A stretch of DNA of 41,992 nucleotides, from assembly GCA_024684085.1 (NCBI GenBank), contig JAIKXM010000023.1, forward strand, positions 1 through 41,992, read 5' to 3'. The position numbers and the translations under genes were made by a program. This document shows, piece after piece, positions 1 through 8,181 of this stretch. The first letter of the stretch is position 1. Every line of letters begins with the position of its first letter. The notes under the pieces were generated by a model. It searched no databases. It was not told the origin of the DNA and saw only the letters and a program-made list of their open reading frames with translations. Source of the stretch: Lachnospiraceae bacterium. GTDB taxonomy: Bacteria > Bacillota > Clostridia > Lachnospirales > Lachnospiraceae.

Positions 1-102
1 ATTCACAAGAAACGCCTATGTGGGCGTCGGCACTTAGCGAGGCAAAGCCGAGCTTAGTGTCCGCTACGCTCACATCGGAGCGAGAGCGCCGTTTCGGTGA
101 AT
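1..102. repeat. Palindromic intergenic element with inverted ends
   Basis: A GC-richer block whose ends are near-perfect inverted repeats: the first 14 bases (ATTCACAAGAAACG) match the reverse complement of bases 90-102 (CGTTTCGGTGAAT). No coding frame of note runs through it. It may continue to the left of the window. It looks like a small non-coding palindromic element (MITE/REP-like); I could not show by eye that it belongs to the same family as the elements near 6602 and 17173. Confidence 0.4.
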
Positions 103-177
103 ATATTTCCTGTAGCGGACAGACACCTGTGAACAGTAACGACCGGGGGAGAGCTGACCCGTGAGATATGGGGAAGA

Positions 178-207
178 TTGGCAATGGGGGATAGGATGTG
201 TTATAAT
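178..207 (+). promoter_or_regulatory. Sigma-A promoter of the ABC exporter gene
   Basis: TTGGCA (178-183) and TATAAT (202-207) are 18 bp apart. A start near 214 would give a leader of about 40 nt before the ATG at 255. Confidence 0.65.
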
Positions 208-254
208 CTCTAAGTGTTTTTGAAAACGTATAACAGTTGACAGGAAAACAGACC

Positions 255-2144
255 ATGGAGAATATTAAGACTTTTTTCAGAATGTACGGTCAGTTGAGGC
301 AGATCCTTGACAAGAAGAGGCGCAGAACGGCTCTGATCCTTGCATTGCTGTCTATAATAAGCGCTTTTGTTGAGACTCTGGGAATAGGAGTCATACTGCC
401 TTTTATTCTGGCTATACTTCAGCCTTTTAAACTGCTTGAATATCCCACCGTTAAGAAGGTGTTTGATGCCATGTCGGTCGATACTGAGCTTGAGATAGTT
501 CTGGTTGCCGGAATTGGCGTTGTAATAGTATATGTGCTGAAGAATACATATATCCTTATTTTCAACAGGGTTAAGTGTACATTCCGTAATAATCTTGAAT
601 GTGACTTATCGATCGAGATGCTGAGGTCATACATTGGCAAGCCTTATTCTTACTTCGTCAATGTTAACAGTGCCGAGATAATGCGAGGCGTTGTTGGCGA
701 TAATACCGCTGTGGCCAGCGTTGTGGACTGTTATGCCAATCTTCTCAATGAGGTGCTGACCTGTATTATGATAGGTATTGTTCTTATCATGCTCAATCCG
801 CTTATGGCACTTGTCGTAGTGGGAATGGCAGGTATGATAGCACTTGGACTTGTTGTCTTCCTTCGTAAAAAAATCAGCAACTGCGGGCGTGTTACTCGTG
901 AAGCTTTTGCAGAGCGCTACAAATTCTGCCTTGAGGCGGTTAACGGTATCAAAGAGATAATCGTTATGAAGCGTCAGGACAACTTCCTTGGGAGATTTGC
1001 GGCAGCGTCAAGGAAGGCAAGTGCGAGTAATACAAGATATCTGTGGTATTCAATGCTGCCCAGCAGACTGATAGAGACAGTATTTATCATTTGCCTTGTC
1101 GTAATGGTAGTTGTGACCTACTTTGCGGTTGATAATATCAGTGTCATTGTTGCGCAGTTTAGTGCACTTGCCGTAGCATCTGTCAGAATACTGCCTTCTA
1201 TATCCAATATTTCCAATGCCATGAACTCTTTGGTATATAACAGGCTTGGCCTGGAGAGTGCATATAATAATATCATCGGTACCAGAAAGGGTTACGGCAT
1301 TAATAGGGATGCAGTGTCGATCTCTGCGGATAAGTCCGATAAGGAGAATAACGCTGTACCGGAAGATGAGAGTAGTTCGGTTGCAGGCGTTGAGAGCAAT
1401 GTGGCCGGTGTTGATCCTTCTGTTGATCTTAGGGAGGATGTCAAGGCTGCCGGCAAAGACGGATTCCGCGAAGGACTTCGCATTAACGAAATCACTTTCA
1501 GCTATGACAATAATACCAAAAAGGTCATCGATGGCCTTTCCATATCTATCAAGCCGGGTGAATCCATCGGTCTTGTGGGAGAGAGCGGTGCAGGTAAGAC
1601 AACTCTCGCTGATATAATACTTGGACTTTTTGTGCCTCAGAAGGGCGATATTACTGTGGACGGAAGGTCTATCTATGATGAGAATGTTCATTGGAACAGG
1701 TATATTGGTTATGTTCCTCAGAATATTTATCTGATGGACGATACACTGAAGAATAATATTCTCTTCGGTATAGATCAGGACGATTATGATGAGGAGAGAC
1801 TGAATCAGGCGATAAAAGAGGCTCAGCTTGAATCATTGGTTGAACAGCTGCCTAAGGGCGTTGAGACCATTCTGGGTGAGCGCGGAGTTAAGATCTCCGG
1901 CGGTCAGAGACAGAGAATAGCCATTGCCAGAGCCCTGTATTATAATCCTTCCATACTTGTTCTCGATGAGGCAACATCAGCTCTTGATAATGAAACGGAA
2001 AAAGCCGTGATAGAATCTATTGAAGCGCTTCATGGTACTAAGACTCTTATTATCGTTGCCCACAGACTCTCTACGATCGAGAATTGCGATTCCGTATATG
2101 AGATCAGGAAGGGTAAAGCGGTTAAGAAAGAGAAAAACGTATAA
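255..2144 (+). CDS. ABC exporter, membrane and ATPase domains fused (PglK/MsbA-like)
   Basis: Half-size ABC exporter of 629 residues, expected to act as a homodimer in the cytoplasmic membrane. The N-terminal half (about 20-330) has six likely membrane helices, and its E-x-x-GIGVILPF stretch is typical of PglK-type lipid-linked oligosaccharide flippases. The C-terminal ATPase has Walker A GESGAGKTT (442-450), signature ISGGQ (547-551), Walker B ILVLDE (567-572) and the switch histidine H603. Between the halves (about 340-405) lies an unusual acidic, Ser/Asn-rich linker. I chose ATG 255 because AGGAAAA sits about 8 nt upstream; an in-frame TTG at 237 has no such site. Flippase function for a glycan is inferred from family resemblance; a general lipid or peptide exporter is possible. 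Confidence 0.85.
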   Translation: MENIKTFFRMYGQLRQILDKKRRRTALILALLSIISAFVETLGIGVILPFILAILQPFKLLEYPTVKKVFDAMSVDTELEIVLVAGIGVVIVYVLKNTYILIFNRVKCTFRNNLECDLSIEMLRSYIGKPYSYFVNVNSAEIMRGVVGDNTAVASVVDCYANLLNEVLTCIMIGIVLIMLNPLMALVVVGMAGMIALGLVVFLRKKISNCGRVTREAFAERYKFCLEAVNGIKEIIVMKRQDNFLGRFAAASRKASASNTRYLWYSMLPSRLIETVFIICLVVMVVVTYFAVDNISVIVAQFSALAVASVRILPSISNISNAMNSLVYNRLGLESAYNNIIGTRKGYGINRDAVSISADKSDKENNAVPEDESSSVAGVESNVAGVDPSVDLREDVKAAGKDGFREGLRINEITFSYDNNTKKVIDGLSISIKPGESIGLVGESGAGKTTLADIILGLFVPQKGDITVDGRSIYDENVHWNRYIGYVPQNIYLMDDTLKNNILFGIDQDDYDEERLNQAIKEAQLESLVEQLPKGVETILGERGVKISGGQRQRIAIARALYYNPSILVLDEATSALDNETEKAVIESIEALHGTKTLIIVAHRLSTIENCDSVYEIRKGKAVKKEKNV

Positions 2145-2179
2145 GCATAAAGATACATATGTTATTTAATAAAAAATGC

Positions 2180-2208
2180 TTGCAACTATTGTCCGGTGTT
2201 GCTATAAT
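2180..2208 (+). promoter_or_regulatory. Strong sigma-A promoter of the tRNA gene
   Basis: TTGCAA (2180-2185), exactly 17 bp, then consensus TATAAT (2203-2208). A start near 2215 lies about 23 nt before the mature tRNA, so this tRNA has its own promoter. Confidence 0.85.
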
Positions 2209-2237
2209 AGCTTTTGTTGATGTGCGAACGTCATCTT

Positions 2238-2308
2238 AGGGGATTGGTCAAATGGTATGATAGGGGTCTCCAAAACCTTTGGTGGGAGTTCGATTCTCTC
2301 ATCCCCTG
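2238..2308 (+). tRNA. tRNA-Trp, anticodon CCA
   Basis: A 71-nt cloverleaf can be folded by eye. The acceptor is AGGGGAT/ATCCCCT with discriminator G. The D arm is GTCA/TGAT with the short loop AATGGTA. The anticodon stem is GGGGT/ACCTT, with loop CTCCAAA and CCA at 2270-2272. There is a 4-nt variable loop and the T arm GGGAG-TTCGATT-CTCTC. The 3' CCA is not encoded. The weak anticodon stem (two G-U pairs) and short D loop differ from the usual Firmicutes tRNA-Trp. It stands alone between its own promoter and terminator. Confidence 0.9.
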
Positions 2309-2312
2309 TTTT

Positions 2313-2357
2313 ACAGTCCGTTAGATTATGAGTGATCATGATTCTCGGGCTGTTTTT
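2313..2357 (+). terminator. Terminator of the tRNA-Trp unit
   Basis: Stem ACAGTCCG (2313-2320) pairs with CGGGCTGT (2346-2353) with one G-U pair, followed by TTTTT. It lies 4 nt after the tRNA. Confidence 0.75.
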
Positions 2358-2404
2358 CGTTAGTATCGGATCATGTGTAAAAGCTTTTGGGATCGGGTGA
2401 GGAT

Positions 2405-3115
2405 ATGAAGGATAAGAAAGTACTGCAGGATAAGAAAGCTTTGCAGGATAAGGCAGTTAACGGGGGTGCGGATAACAGATTAAGGACCGCGGCACTGTTC
2501 TTAAGTATCATGAATCTTGTTCTTCAGATCATTGTTACGATCCTGACAGTATTTACCGTATATTCATTTATTGCCGTAACTCTGGCTGATTCGGGAGATC
2601 TGACGGAGGATAATCTGACGGGATATATGTCAGTTCTAAGTGTGGCAGCTCTTGTCATCTGCGTATTTGTGCTGATAATCCCTTCAATATCTATCCTTCG
2701 TGCGTTTCTTAAGAAGAATCCCAAGAGGCTCAGAGGAACATTTGCCGCATATATCGTTCTTGCAGCCATGGCTGTCTTCGTAGTGATCTGGATCGGAATA
2801 AGCGCCCGGTTCAATGTCTGGTCTTTTCTTATCATGCTTAGCGGTGCTGTCTTTATGGCGATCAATGTCATGCTTCTTAAAGAGATTATGGCGATTGACA
2901 GTCTGACGGCTCCCAAGGGTTCATATATGAAGATGATAATTGTGATGGCGGCAGTTGATTTTATACTATTTACAGTGATATCTTCGGTTGGACTTGGTCT
3001 TTCGGGGGTTCGCGAGATACTCGCAATGATAGTATATTGTTTTGTATGGAATGCGCTTTTGGTCATGGTATATCATTGGATATATAATCTTGACAGCTAC
3101 GATAAGATTATGTGA
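2405..3115 (+). CDS. Small multi-pass membrane protein of unknown function
   Basis: A 236-residue protein that I do not recognise. It has a charged cytoplasmic N-terminus with a short repeated motif (KDKKVLQDKKALQDK), then about six hydrophobic segments in three or more pairs, roughly residues 35-60, 80-105, 115-140, 145-165, 180-205 and 210-225. There is no signal peptide or catalytic motif. ATG 2405 is preferred, with a G-rich site at 2395-2402. An in-frame TTG at 2387 would add six residues and cannot be excluded. It lies behind the tRNA terminator, but no clear promoter was found between them. Confidence 0.7.
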   Translation: MKDKKVLQDKKALQDKAVNGGADNRLRTAALFLSIMNLVLQIIVTILTVFTVYSFIAVTLADSGDLTEDNLTGYMSVLSVAALVICVFVLIIPSISILRAFLKKNPKRLRGTFAAYIVLAAMAVFVVIWIGISARFNVWSFLIMLSGAVFMAINVMLLKEIMAIDSLTAPKGSYMKMIIVMAAVDFILFTVISSVGLGLSGVREILAMIVYCFVWNALLVMVYHWIYNLDSYDKIM

Positions 3116-3211
3116 GATTGAAATGGTAGTGAACATGAGAGTTGGGGTATCTTATTGATCATTATCTCTAATATTATCAAAATTCAGTAAAGATTATGGA
3201 GGAAAGATAAT

Positions 3212-3382
3212 ATGGATGAATATGGGTGGGTAATGACCCTTTCAAAGGAAGATCTTTTGGATATGCTGAAGTACAAGCAGTTCTGTAGCTTGTGCCCCTA
3301 CAGGAAGAAGGGCAGATGTCCAAGCGGATCGAGCGAGTGTAATGAGTATATTAAGAGATGGTTAAATTCTCAACACTTATAA
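3212..3382 (+). CDS. 56-residue four-cysteine protein (putative zinc knuckle)
   Basis: A short gene with a strong ribosome site (GGAGGA at about 3198-3203, 8-9 nt before ATG). The product has four cysteines, C25, C28, C36 and C43, in the order CSLCP-x7-C-x6-C, within a basic stretch. This suggests one bound zinc or another metal. The tail (about 43-52) looks helical. The stop codon TAA overlaps the first bases of a terminator hairpin, so the gene closes its own transcript. Family unknown to me; binding to nucleic acid or protein is a guess from size and charge. Confidence 0.7.
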   Translation: MDEYGWVMTLSKEDLLDMLKYKQFCSLCPYRKKGRCPSGSSECNEYIKRWLNSQHL

Positions 3383-3408
3383 GAAGGCCTAAGGTTGCCT
3401 TCTTTTTT
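3382..3408 (+). terminator. Rho-independent terminator after the four-cysteine gene
   Basis: AGAAGGC (3382-3388) pairs perfectly with GCCTTCT (3397-3403), with an 8-nt loop, followed by six T. It overlaps the stop codon of the upstream gene and lies 15 bp before the next ATG, so it could also attenuate the 461-residue gene downstream. Confidence 0.8.
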
Positions 3409-3422
3409 GAACGGAGGAAATA

Positions 3423-4808
3423 ATGTTATTAAAAGGGAAAAAAAGGAGAAATAAAACTGAAGTGACCGAAGGCGGCGAATTGAATGTCGCTTCTGCGGGA
3501 TGTGTTTCTTCGGCAGTTATCTGCGGAGTTGAAGTTATCCGTGAAGATGAAGGACGTATTGTTATAACCGGTCATGTGAAAGGTGATCTTATCAAAGGAG
3601 ATCGTCTTAGGCTGATCAATCCGGGCGATGATGATCACAGTTATGAAGAGGCGGAGACAGGTACGGTATCGGTTGTCGATATCATCGATAATGACGGTGT
3701 TCATGTTCCCATTGCTAAGGATTGTATAGTTGATCTTGTATTGTCGGATATTGAAGGCGTGCTAAGAAAAGGAAGCATCCTTGCAGGCACCGGCTGTGAT
3801 GCGGAAGAGATCGATTCCTATTATATCAATACGCTCGGTGAGACTTTTGTTAAGAGACAGGATCTTATCTTCACCGAGGAAGATATAAGGAATGCTACAA
3901 TAACGGATATAGCAGAGAGTCTCAGGCTCTATAACTGGTATATGAGGAAGACAAAGCCGACACCCGATGAGGAGACTGTGAAAATGGTGGCATCCAGACA
4001 GGCGGCGGCTGTTAAACTGCTCCTGAGAAAGGTTAAGGTGGCCGATCATATTTATTATCTTAAGAGTAACGTTACAGGTGAGGCTTATGTTAAGAGTATT
4101 GTGACGCAGGCTCAGGACGGTAAGATAATGATCCTGCCCGGATTCATGATAATAGGTACGGCAAGGCAGGAGATGTCTGTTATGAAGGCATTTGCGGTAG
4201 CAGACTGCGATTATGTCAGAGTGGATAATGATCGGGAGAAGACAGCTCTTGCAGAGTTCCTGTATAAGAATTGTATTCTTAACGGTGTTGCGGCGGTCGG
4301 TGTGGGAAGCCCGGATTCTCTTATCAGCGATGCTTTTATTAAGGAGGAATGCTCTTTCGGCAACAATGCTGCAGGTACAAAGCCTTCGCAGGGAACCAAT
4401 CCCTCGCTCATGCGCTGGATACTTCAGCTCGTACAGATGGGGACTCCTGAATCGGATGAGGATAAAAGGAATGCAGGAATCTTCAATAATTGTATGAAGA
4501 ATGAGCTTAAAAAGAGCACGTTTTTAGTACCCGTCAGAGAAAATAAAGAGAAAGCTCCCGAACAGAAACCTGATCCCAACAGTGTTGAAGTGGCTACCGT
4601 GATGGATGGTGACGGACATTTGTGTGTTAAAGCATATACAGATTATAGATTCCTGTGTGAAGATTGCGGAGATAATGTTAAGGCAGTTGTACTGAGCCTC
4701 AGAGATATCGCCAAGGTTGGCGGAATAGCGATCAATCCCGTTAAGGATCGTAAGCTTACATGTATCATTAAGCAGGATAAGTGTAATGAAATCGTTAATG
4801 AAGCTTAA
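3423..4808 (+). CDS. 461-residue protein, possible EF-Tu-domain-2-like barrel plus SseB-like modules
   Basis: Start ATG 3423 follows GGAGG with 5-6 nt spacing. The protein is soluble, with no membrane segment. Residues about 25-120 resemble the second (beta-barrel) domain of translational GTPases: the pattern ITGHVKGDLIKGDRLRLINP followed by a V-x-x-I-x-x stretch and IAKDCIVDLVL-like strands, but with no GTPase domain in front. Residues about 160-310 and about 385-461 alternate strands and helices in a way that recalls SseB-type domains. No catalytic motif is seen. Both domain calls are pattern recognition, not a search result. It sits alone between a terminator and the promoter of the chemotaxis gene. 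Confidence 0.65.
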   Translation: MLLKGKKRRNKTEVTEGGELNVASAGCVSSAVICGVEVIREDEGRIVITGHVKGDLIKGDRLRLINPGDDDHSYEEAETGTVSVVDIIDNDGVHVPIAKDCIVDLVLSDIEGVLRKGSILAGTGCDAEEIDSYYINTLGETFVKRQDLIFTEEDIRNATITDIAESLRLYNWYMRKTKPTPDEETVKMVASRQAAAVKLLLRKVKVADHIYYLKSNVTGEAYVKSIVTQAQDGKIMILPGFMIIGTARQEMSVMKAFAVADCDYVRVDNDREKTALAEFLYKNCILNGVAAVGVGSPDSLISDAFIKEECSFGNNAAGTKPSQGTNPSLMRWILQLVQMGTPESDEDKRNAGIFNNCMKNELKKSTFLVPVRENKEKAPEQKPDPNSVEVATVMDGDGHLCVKAYTDYRFLCEDCGDNVKAVVLSLRDIAKVGGIAINPVKDRKLTCIIKQDKCNEIVNEA

Positions 4809-4901
4809 GCGGCAGAAAGTTCTAAAGGGCGGAGAGGATTGAGTTTCGGGTATTATCTGTCAATTTGTGCAAATGATACTATATAGATAGTCACATTTCA
4901 A

Positions 4902-4931
4902 TTTACAACAAAAGAAGTCATATGATATAAT
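4902..4931 (+). promoter_or_regulatory. Sigma-A promoter with extended -10 of the first chemotaxis gene
   Basis: TTTACA (4902-4907), 18 bp, TATAAT (4926-4931) preceded by TGA (extended -10). A small hairpin GCAGTT-AAA-AACTGC (4939-4953) falls at the start of the transcript. It does not match the flagellar sigma-28 consensus. Confidence 0.65.
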
Positions 4932-4980
4932 AGCCGTAGCAGTTAAAAACTGCAAATATTGGTATTAAGGGGTATATCAT

Positions 4981-6462
4981 ATGGACGTGAGAAAAGAACG
5001 AGCTTTGCTCAACAAGAAGGCAATTATCTTATTTACAGTAATGACAGTTGTGTTATTTGCAGCCTATCTGGTTCAGTACCTTCAGGGAGAGAAGACGTCA
5101 ACAGTCTTCCTGATAATGGCATTAACTGATCTGATACCCATGATAGTATCGTGGGTCATCTATAAGACCAGATGTGATGCAGATATCCTAAGGCATGTCA
5201 TAGCTATCGGATACGGTATTTTTTATGCCGTGAGCTGTTATCTGAACAGTGATTATGTAATGGTCTTTGTATATGCAATCCCGATGGTATTTGTAGTTGG
5301 ACTGTATAATGATTATAAGTTCTCTATACGTATCGGTTTGGGAGTTGGTATCATAGGTATCACTCATGGTATCATGTTTGCATACAAAAGTGGTTTTACC
5401 AAAGAGGCGTTGACTAATCTGGAGATAGAGGTAGCATTACTCCTGCTGGTTATAGTCTTCTCAGCCGAAGTTGTTAAGACCACCGCTAAACTGAATGATC
5501 AGAAGGTTGCATCGATCAATGAATCAGCCGAGCGAACCCGGGGAATGCTGGATAAGATCATAGAAGTATCCGACACGCTCGTCGGTGAGATCGCTAATGT
5601 ATCTGATAAGATGAGTAACCTCTCAGCTTCAAGCCAGGAGACTCTGGCAGTTATGGAAGAAGTTCAGATCGGTACCAATGAGTCAGCTAATTCAGTTCAG
5701 AATCAGCTCGTTAAGACAGAAGAGATTCAGAATCAGATCGATAAGGTTGAGAATGTTTCCGGTGATATCGGTAGTAATATCGATCTGGCAGTTGAAGCTG
5801 TTCGTGAAGGCCGTGATAATATTACGAAGCTTATTGAGAATGCCAAGGCATCTGAGGAAGCAGGTAACCATGTTATCACTGAGGTTGAAGAACTTAAGGC
5901 TTCTACAGTTCAGATGGAGTCTATCATCTCACTTATCGGAAGTATTGCTGCACAGACAAGTCTTCTTTCGCTCAATGCAAGTATTGAGGCTGCAAGAGCC
6001 GGTGAGGCCGGTAGAGGATTCGCTGTAGTAGCTAACGAGGTATCTACACTTGCAGACCAGACACAGTCGGCTACAACTAAGATCAAGAACCTGATCGAGG
6101 GTATATCTTCTGAGATAGACGGAGTGGTAGATGCCATTCATGTACTCGTTGACAGTAATAAGGTTCAGAATGAATCGGCTAATATCACTTCAGGCAGTTT
6201 CGTTAAGATCGTTGACAGTACAAGAGGTATCAGAAGCAATTCCGAAGAGTTGGCTGTTATCGTTGCCAAACTTGCAGAAGCCAATCGTGAGATTGGTGAC
6301 AGCATTCAGACTATATCAGCTGTATCCGAGCAGGTACTTGCTCATACAACTGAGACATGTAAGATCGCCAAGCTTAACAGTGAGACGGTTGAAGATGTTC
6401 AGTCTTATGTGGATATCATCAGTGATAATGCATCAGTTCTTAAAGAATTAACTGAAGCTTAA
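4981..6462 (+). CDS. Methyl-accepting chemotaxis protein with membrane-embedded sensor
   Basis: A 493-residue transducer. Residues about 15-165 hold six likely membrane helices joined by short loops. There is no extracytoplasmic domain of usable size and no HAMP domain. The rest is the long helical hairpin of the signalling domain; its highly conserved tip ([20 protein letters not shown] and the following GRGFAVVANEV) is at about residues 321-355. It should cluster with CheA/CheW at the cell pole. The membrane part must sense something in or across the membrane (small hydrophobic ligand, energy state or a partner protein); this is inference. AAGGGG at 4967-4972 sets the start at 4981. Single-gene unit with its own promoter and terminator. 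Confidence 0.93.
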   Translation: MDVRKERALLNKKAIILFTVMTVVLFAAYLVQYLQGEKTSTVFLIMALTDLIPMIVSWVIYKTRCDADILRHVIAIGYGIFYAVSCYLNSDYVMVFVYAIPMVFVVGLYNDYKFSIRIGLGVGIIGITHGIMFAYKSGFTKEALTNLEIEVALLLLVIVFSAEVVKTTAKLNDQKVASINESAERTRGMLDKIIEVSDTLVGEIANVSDKMSNLSASSQETLAVMEEVQIGTNESANSVQNQLVKTEEIQNQIDKVENVSGDIGSNIDLAVEAVREGRDNITKLIENAKASEEAGNHVITEVEELKASTVQMESIISLIGSIAAQTSLLSLNASIEAARAGEAGRGFAVVANEVSTLADQTQSATTKIKNLIEGISSEIDGVVDAIHVLVDSNKVQNESANITSGSFVKIVDSTRGIRSNSEELAVIVAKLAEANREIGDSIQTISAVSEQVLAHTTETCKIAKLNSETVEDVQSYVDIISDNASVLKELTEA

Positions 6463-6534
6463 GGGGAATAAATGAATGATGAAAGACCTTGCTTAGTAAA
6501 GATGGGGAGAAGTAAGGGAATTTTATAAGATTTA

Positions 6535-6569
6535 AAATGGCATGATCTTTGGATCATGCCATTTTTTTC
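6535..6569 (+). terminator. Strong terminator of the chemotaxis gene
   Basis: Perfect 13-bp stem (6535-6547 with 6552-6564), 4-nt loop TTTG, followed by a T-rich run to 6569. It faces the trkAH operon from the other side and may stop leftward transcription weakly as well. Confidence 0.9.
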
Positions 6570-6573
6570 TTTA

Positions 6574-6600
6574 CGTAATAGGAAATTGCTTCCTATTACG
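6574..6600. repeat. Perfect 11-bp inverted repeat
   Basis: CGTAATAGGAA (6574-6584) and TTCCTATTACG (6590-6600) are separated by 5 nt. There is no T-run on either side, so it is not a typical terminator. It directly abuts the palindromic repeat that starts at 6602 and may be part of the same mobile or REP-like element. Confidence 0.7.
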
Positions 6601-6601
6601 C

Positions 6602-6695
6602 AAAAACGCTCCGTTAAGGATGCGCACTCGCGCGAAAGGCAGACGCTAAGCATCCGCACCCGGCGCGAGAATGTCGCAAGCGATATTCTTTCCTG
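6602..6695. repeat. Dispersed palindromic repeat, copy A
   Basis: Matches 17173-17267 over nearly its whole length, with a few substitutions and small indels. Shared blocks are AAAACGCTCCG, GCACTCGCGCGAAAGGC, GACGCTAA, GCATCCGC and GAGAATGTCGCAAGCGA. It contains internal palindromes (CTCGCGC with GCGCGAG). It ends a few bases from the trkH stop codon, so it lies in the 3' end of that transcript. Confidence 0.8.
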
Positions 6696-6699
6696 CACA

Positions 6700-8166
6700 C
6701 TATATTTTTTTCTTCTTACGGCTTGTAATAAGTGCTTTTATACTGCCGGGATGGAAGAGTATCAGAAGAGGAAACAGTTCCAGACGGCCGGCTAACATAT
6801 CGAACATAAGCACATATTTGGACAGAGTGCTTAATTCGTAGAAGTTCCTTGTGGGACCGATCAGATTAAGTCCCGGGCCTATATTATTGATGGTAGTCGC
6901 TACAGCCGTGAAGCTTGAAGTCAGATCCATGTTATCAAGTGTGATCAGTAATAATGACGGGATGAATATCATTATAAAAGTGATAAGATACACACTTATG
7001 GAAGCGACCATGGTCTCATCCGCCGATTTGTGTTCGAACATGATGCTCTTCACGCTCTTGGGATGAATATATGAATTGACCTCTCTTTTGAAATTCTTGA
7101 GCATTACCACAAAACGGCTGACCTTGATACCACCGCCGGTACTTCCGGCACAGGCACCGATGAACATCAGAAGAACGATTATCATACGGCAGGTTGTGTT
7201 CCATGTATCGAAATCAGTGGTACAAAAACCTGAAGTGGTGATTATGGATGCGACCTGGAAGGCTGAATGTCTGAGCGCTTCGCCTGCCGATCCGAATATC
7301 CTGTATATGTTAAGGAATATAATGATCACAGCTGCTATGATGATACACAGGTAGTACTTTACTTCTTCTATGTGGAAGGCTTCTTTGAAGCGCTTCATTA
7401 TCAGAAAATAGTAGAAGTTGAAGTTAACTCCGAAGCAGATCATGAAAAAGGTCACGACCCATTGTATGTAAGGCGAATAGGAAGCAAGAGAGTCATTCCT
7501 TACACCGAAACCGCCCGTACCTGCCGTTCCAAGACTTAAGGTGATGGAATCGAAGGCGGGACATCCGCCGGCCAGCATGAACAGGATCTGCAACAGGGTA
7601 AGCAGTGCATAAATGGAATAAAGATTACGGGCAGTTGCCTTCATCTTAGGAACAAGCTTACCTACCGAAGGCCCCGGGCTCTCTGCCTTAAGCAGATTGA
7701 TGGTTGAACCACCGCTAAGGGGAACAACGGCCAAAAGGAAGACGAGCACGCCCATTCCTCCTACCCAATGAGTGAAGCTCCTCCAGAAAAGAGCTGTGTG
7801 AGAAAGTGATTCCACATCATTTAGGATACTTGCTCCCGTAGTCGTAAAACCTGAGATCGTCTCAAACAGGGCATTGGTGAATGAAGGGATCTCACCGCTT
7901 ATGCAGAACGGAAGGCAACCGAAGAAACTCAGTGCGATCCAGCTAAGTGCTGTTGTGATACAGCCTTCTTTAAGATAGAGAGCCGTGTTGGCGGGTTTGA
8001 AGAAGGACAGGGCTGTTCCGATAAGTGCGGTCGCACCGGCAACGGCAAGATATATGAAGCCTACCTTTTCCTGATATATTATCGCCACCAGACAGGGCAG
8101 GAGCATAAGGGCTCCCTCTATCTTCAAAACATGGCCAAGAAGTGTTCTGATCATCGGACTGTTCAT
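6700..8166 (-). CDS. trkH: TrkH-type potassium transporter membrane subunit
   Basis: A 488-residue channel-like subunit with the four-fold M1-P-M2 layout. The four selectivity-loop regions can be read: TTGASIL (about 113), GTAGTGGFG (about 215), TTSGFCTTDF (about 310) and NNIGPGLNLIGP (about 430). It moves K+ across the membrane and needs the cytoplasmic NAD(H)/ATP-binding ring TrkA encoded just upstream (15-bp gap). The C-terminus is a lysine run. Start ATG 8166 has a GGATGGTGAT site before it on the minus strand. Confidence 0.95.
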   Translation of the reverse strand: MNSPMIRTLLGHVLKIEGALMLLPCLVAIIYQEKVGFIYLAVAGATALIGTALSFFKPANTALYLKEGCITTALSWIALSFFGCLPFCISGEIPSFTNALFETISGFTTTGASILNDVESLSHTALFWRSFTHWVGGMGVLVFLLAVVPLSGGSTINLLKAESPGPSVGKLVPKMKATARNLYSIYALLTLLQILFMLAGGCPAFDSITLSLGTAGTGGFGVRNDSLASYSPYIQWVVTFFMICFGVNFNFYYFLIMKRFKEAFHIEEVKYYLCIIIAAVIIIFLNIYRIFGSAGEALRHSAFQVASIITTSGFCTTDFDTWNTTCRMIIVLLMFIGACAGSTGGGIKVSRFVVMLKNFKREVNSYIHPKSVKSIMFEHKSADETMVASISVYLITFIMIFIPSLLLITLDNMDLTSSFTAVATTINNIGPGLNLIGPTRNFYELSTLSKYVLMFDMLAGRLELFPLLILFHPGSIKALITSRKKKKI

Positions 8167-8181
8167 CTATCTATCACCATC

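Noticed and set aside
1050-1691. A 213-codon minus-strand frame inside the ABC exporter gene
   Set aside because: Antisense to the exporter, with His/Arg/Cys-rich unnatural composition and no conserved motif.
6556-6795. A 79-codon plus-strand frame across the repeat element and the trkH end
   Set aside because: It runs through a terminator T-run, the palindromic repeat and antisense trkH, and has no ribosome site.
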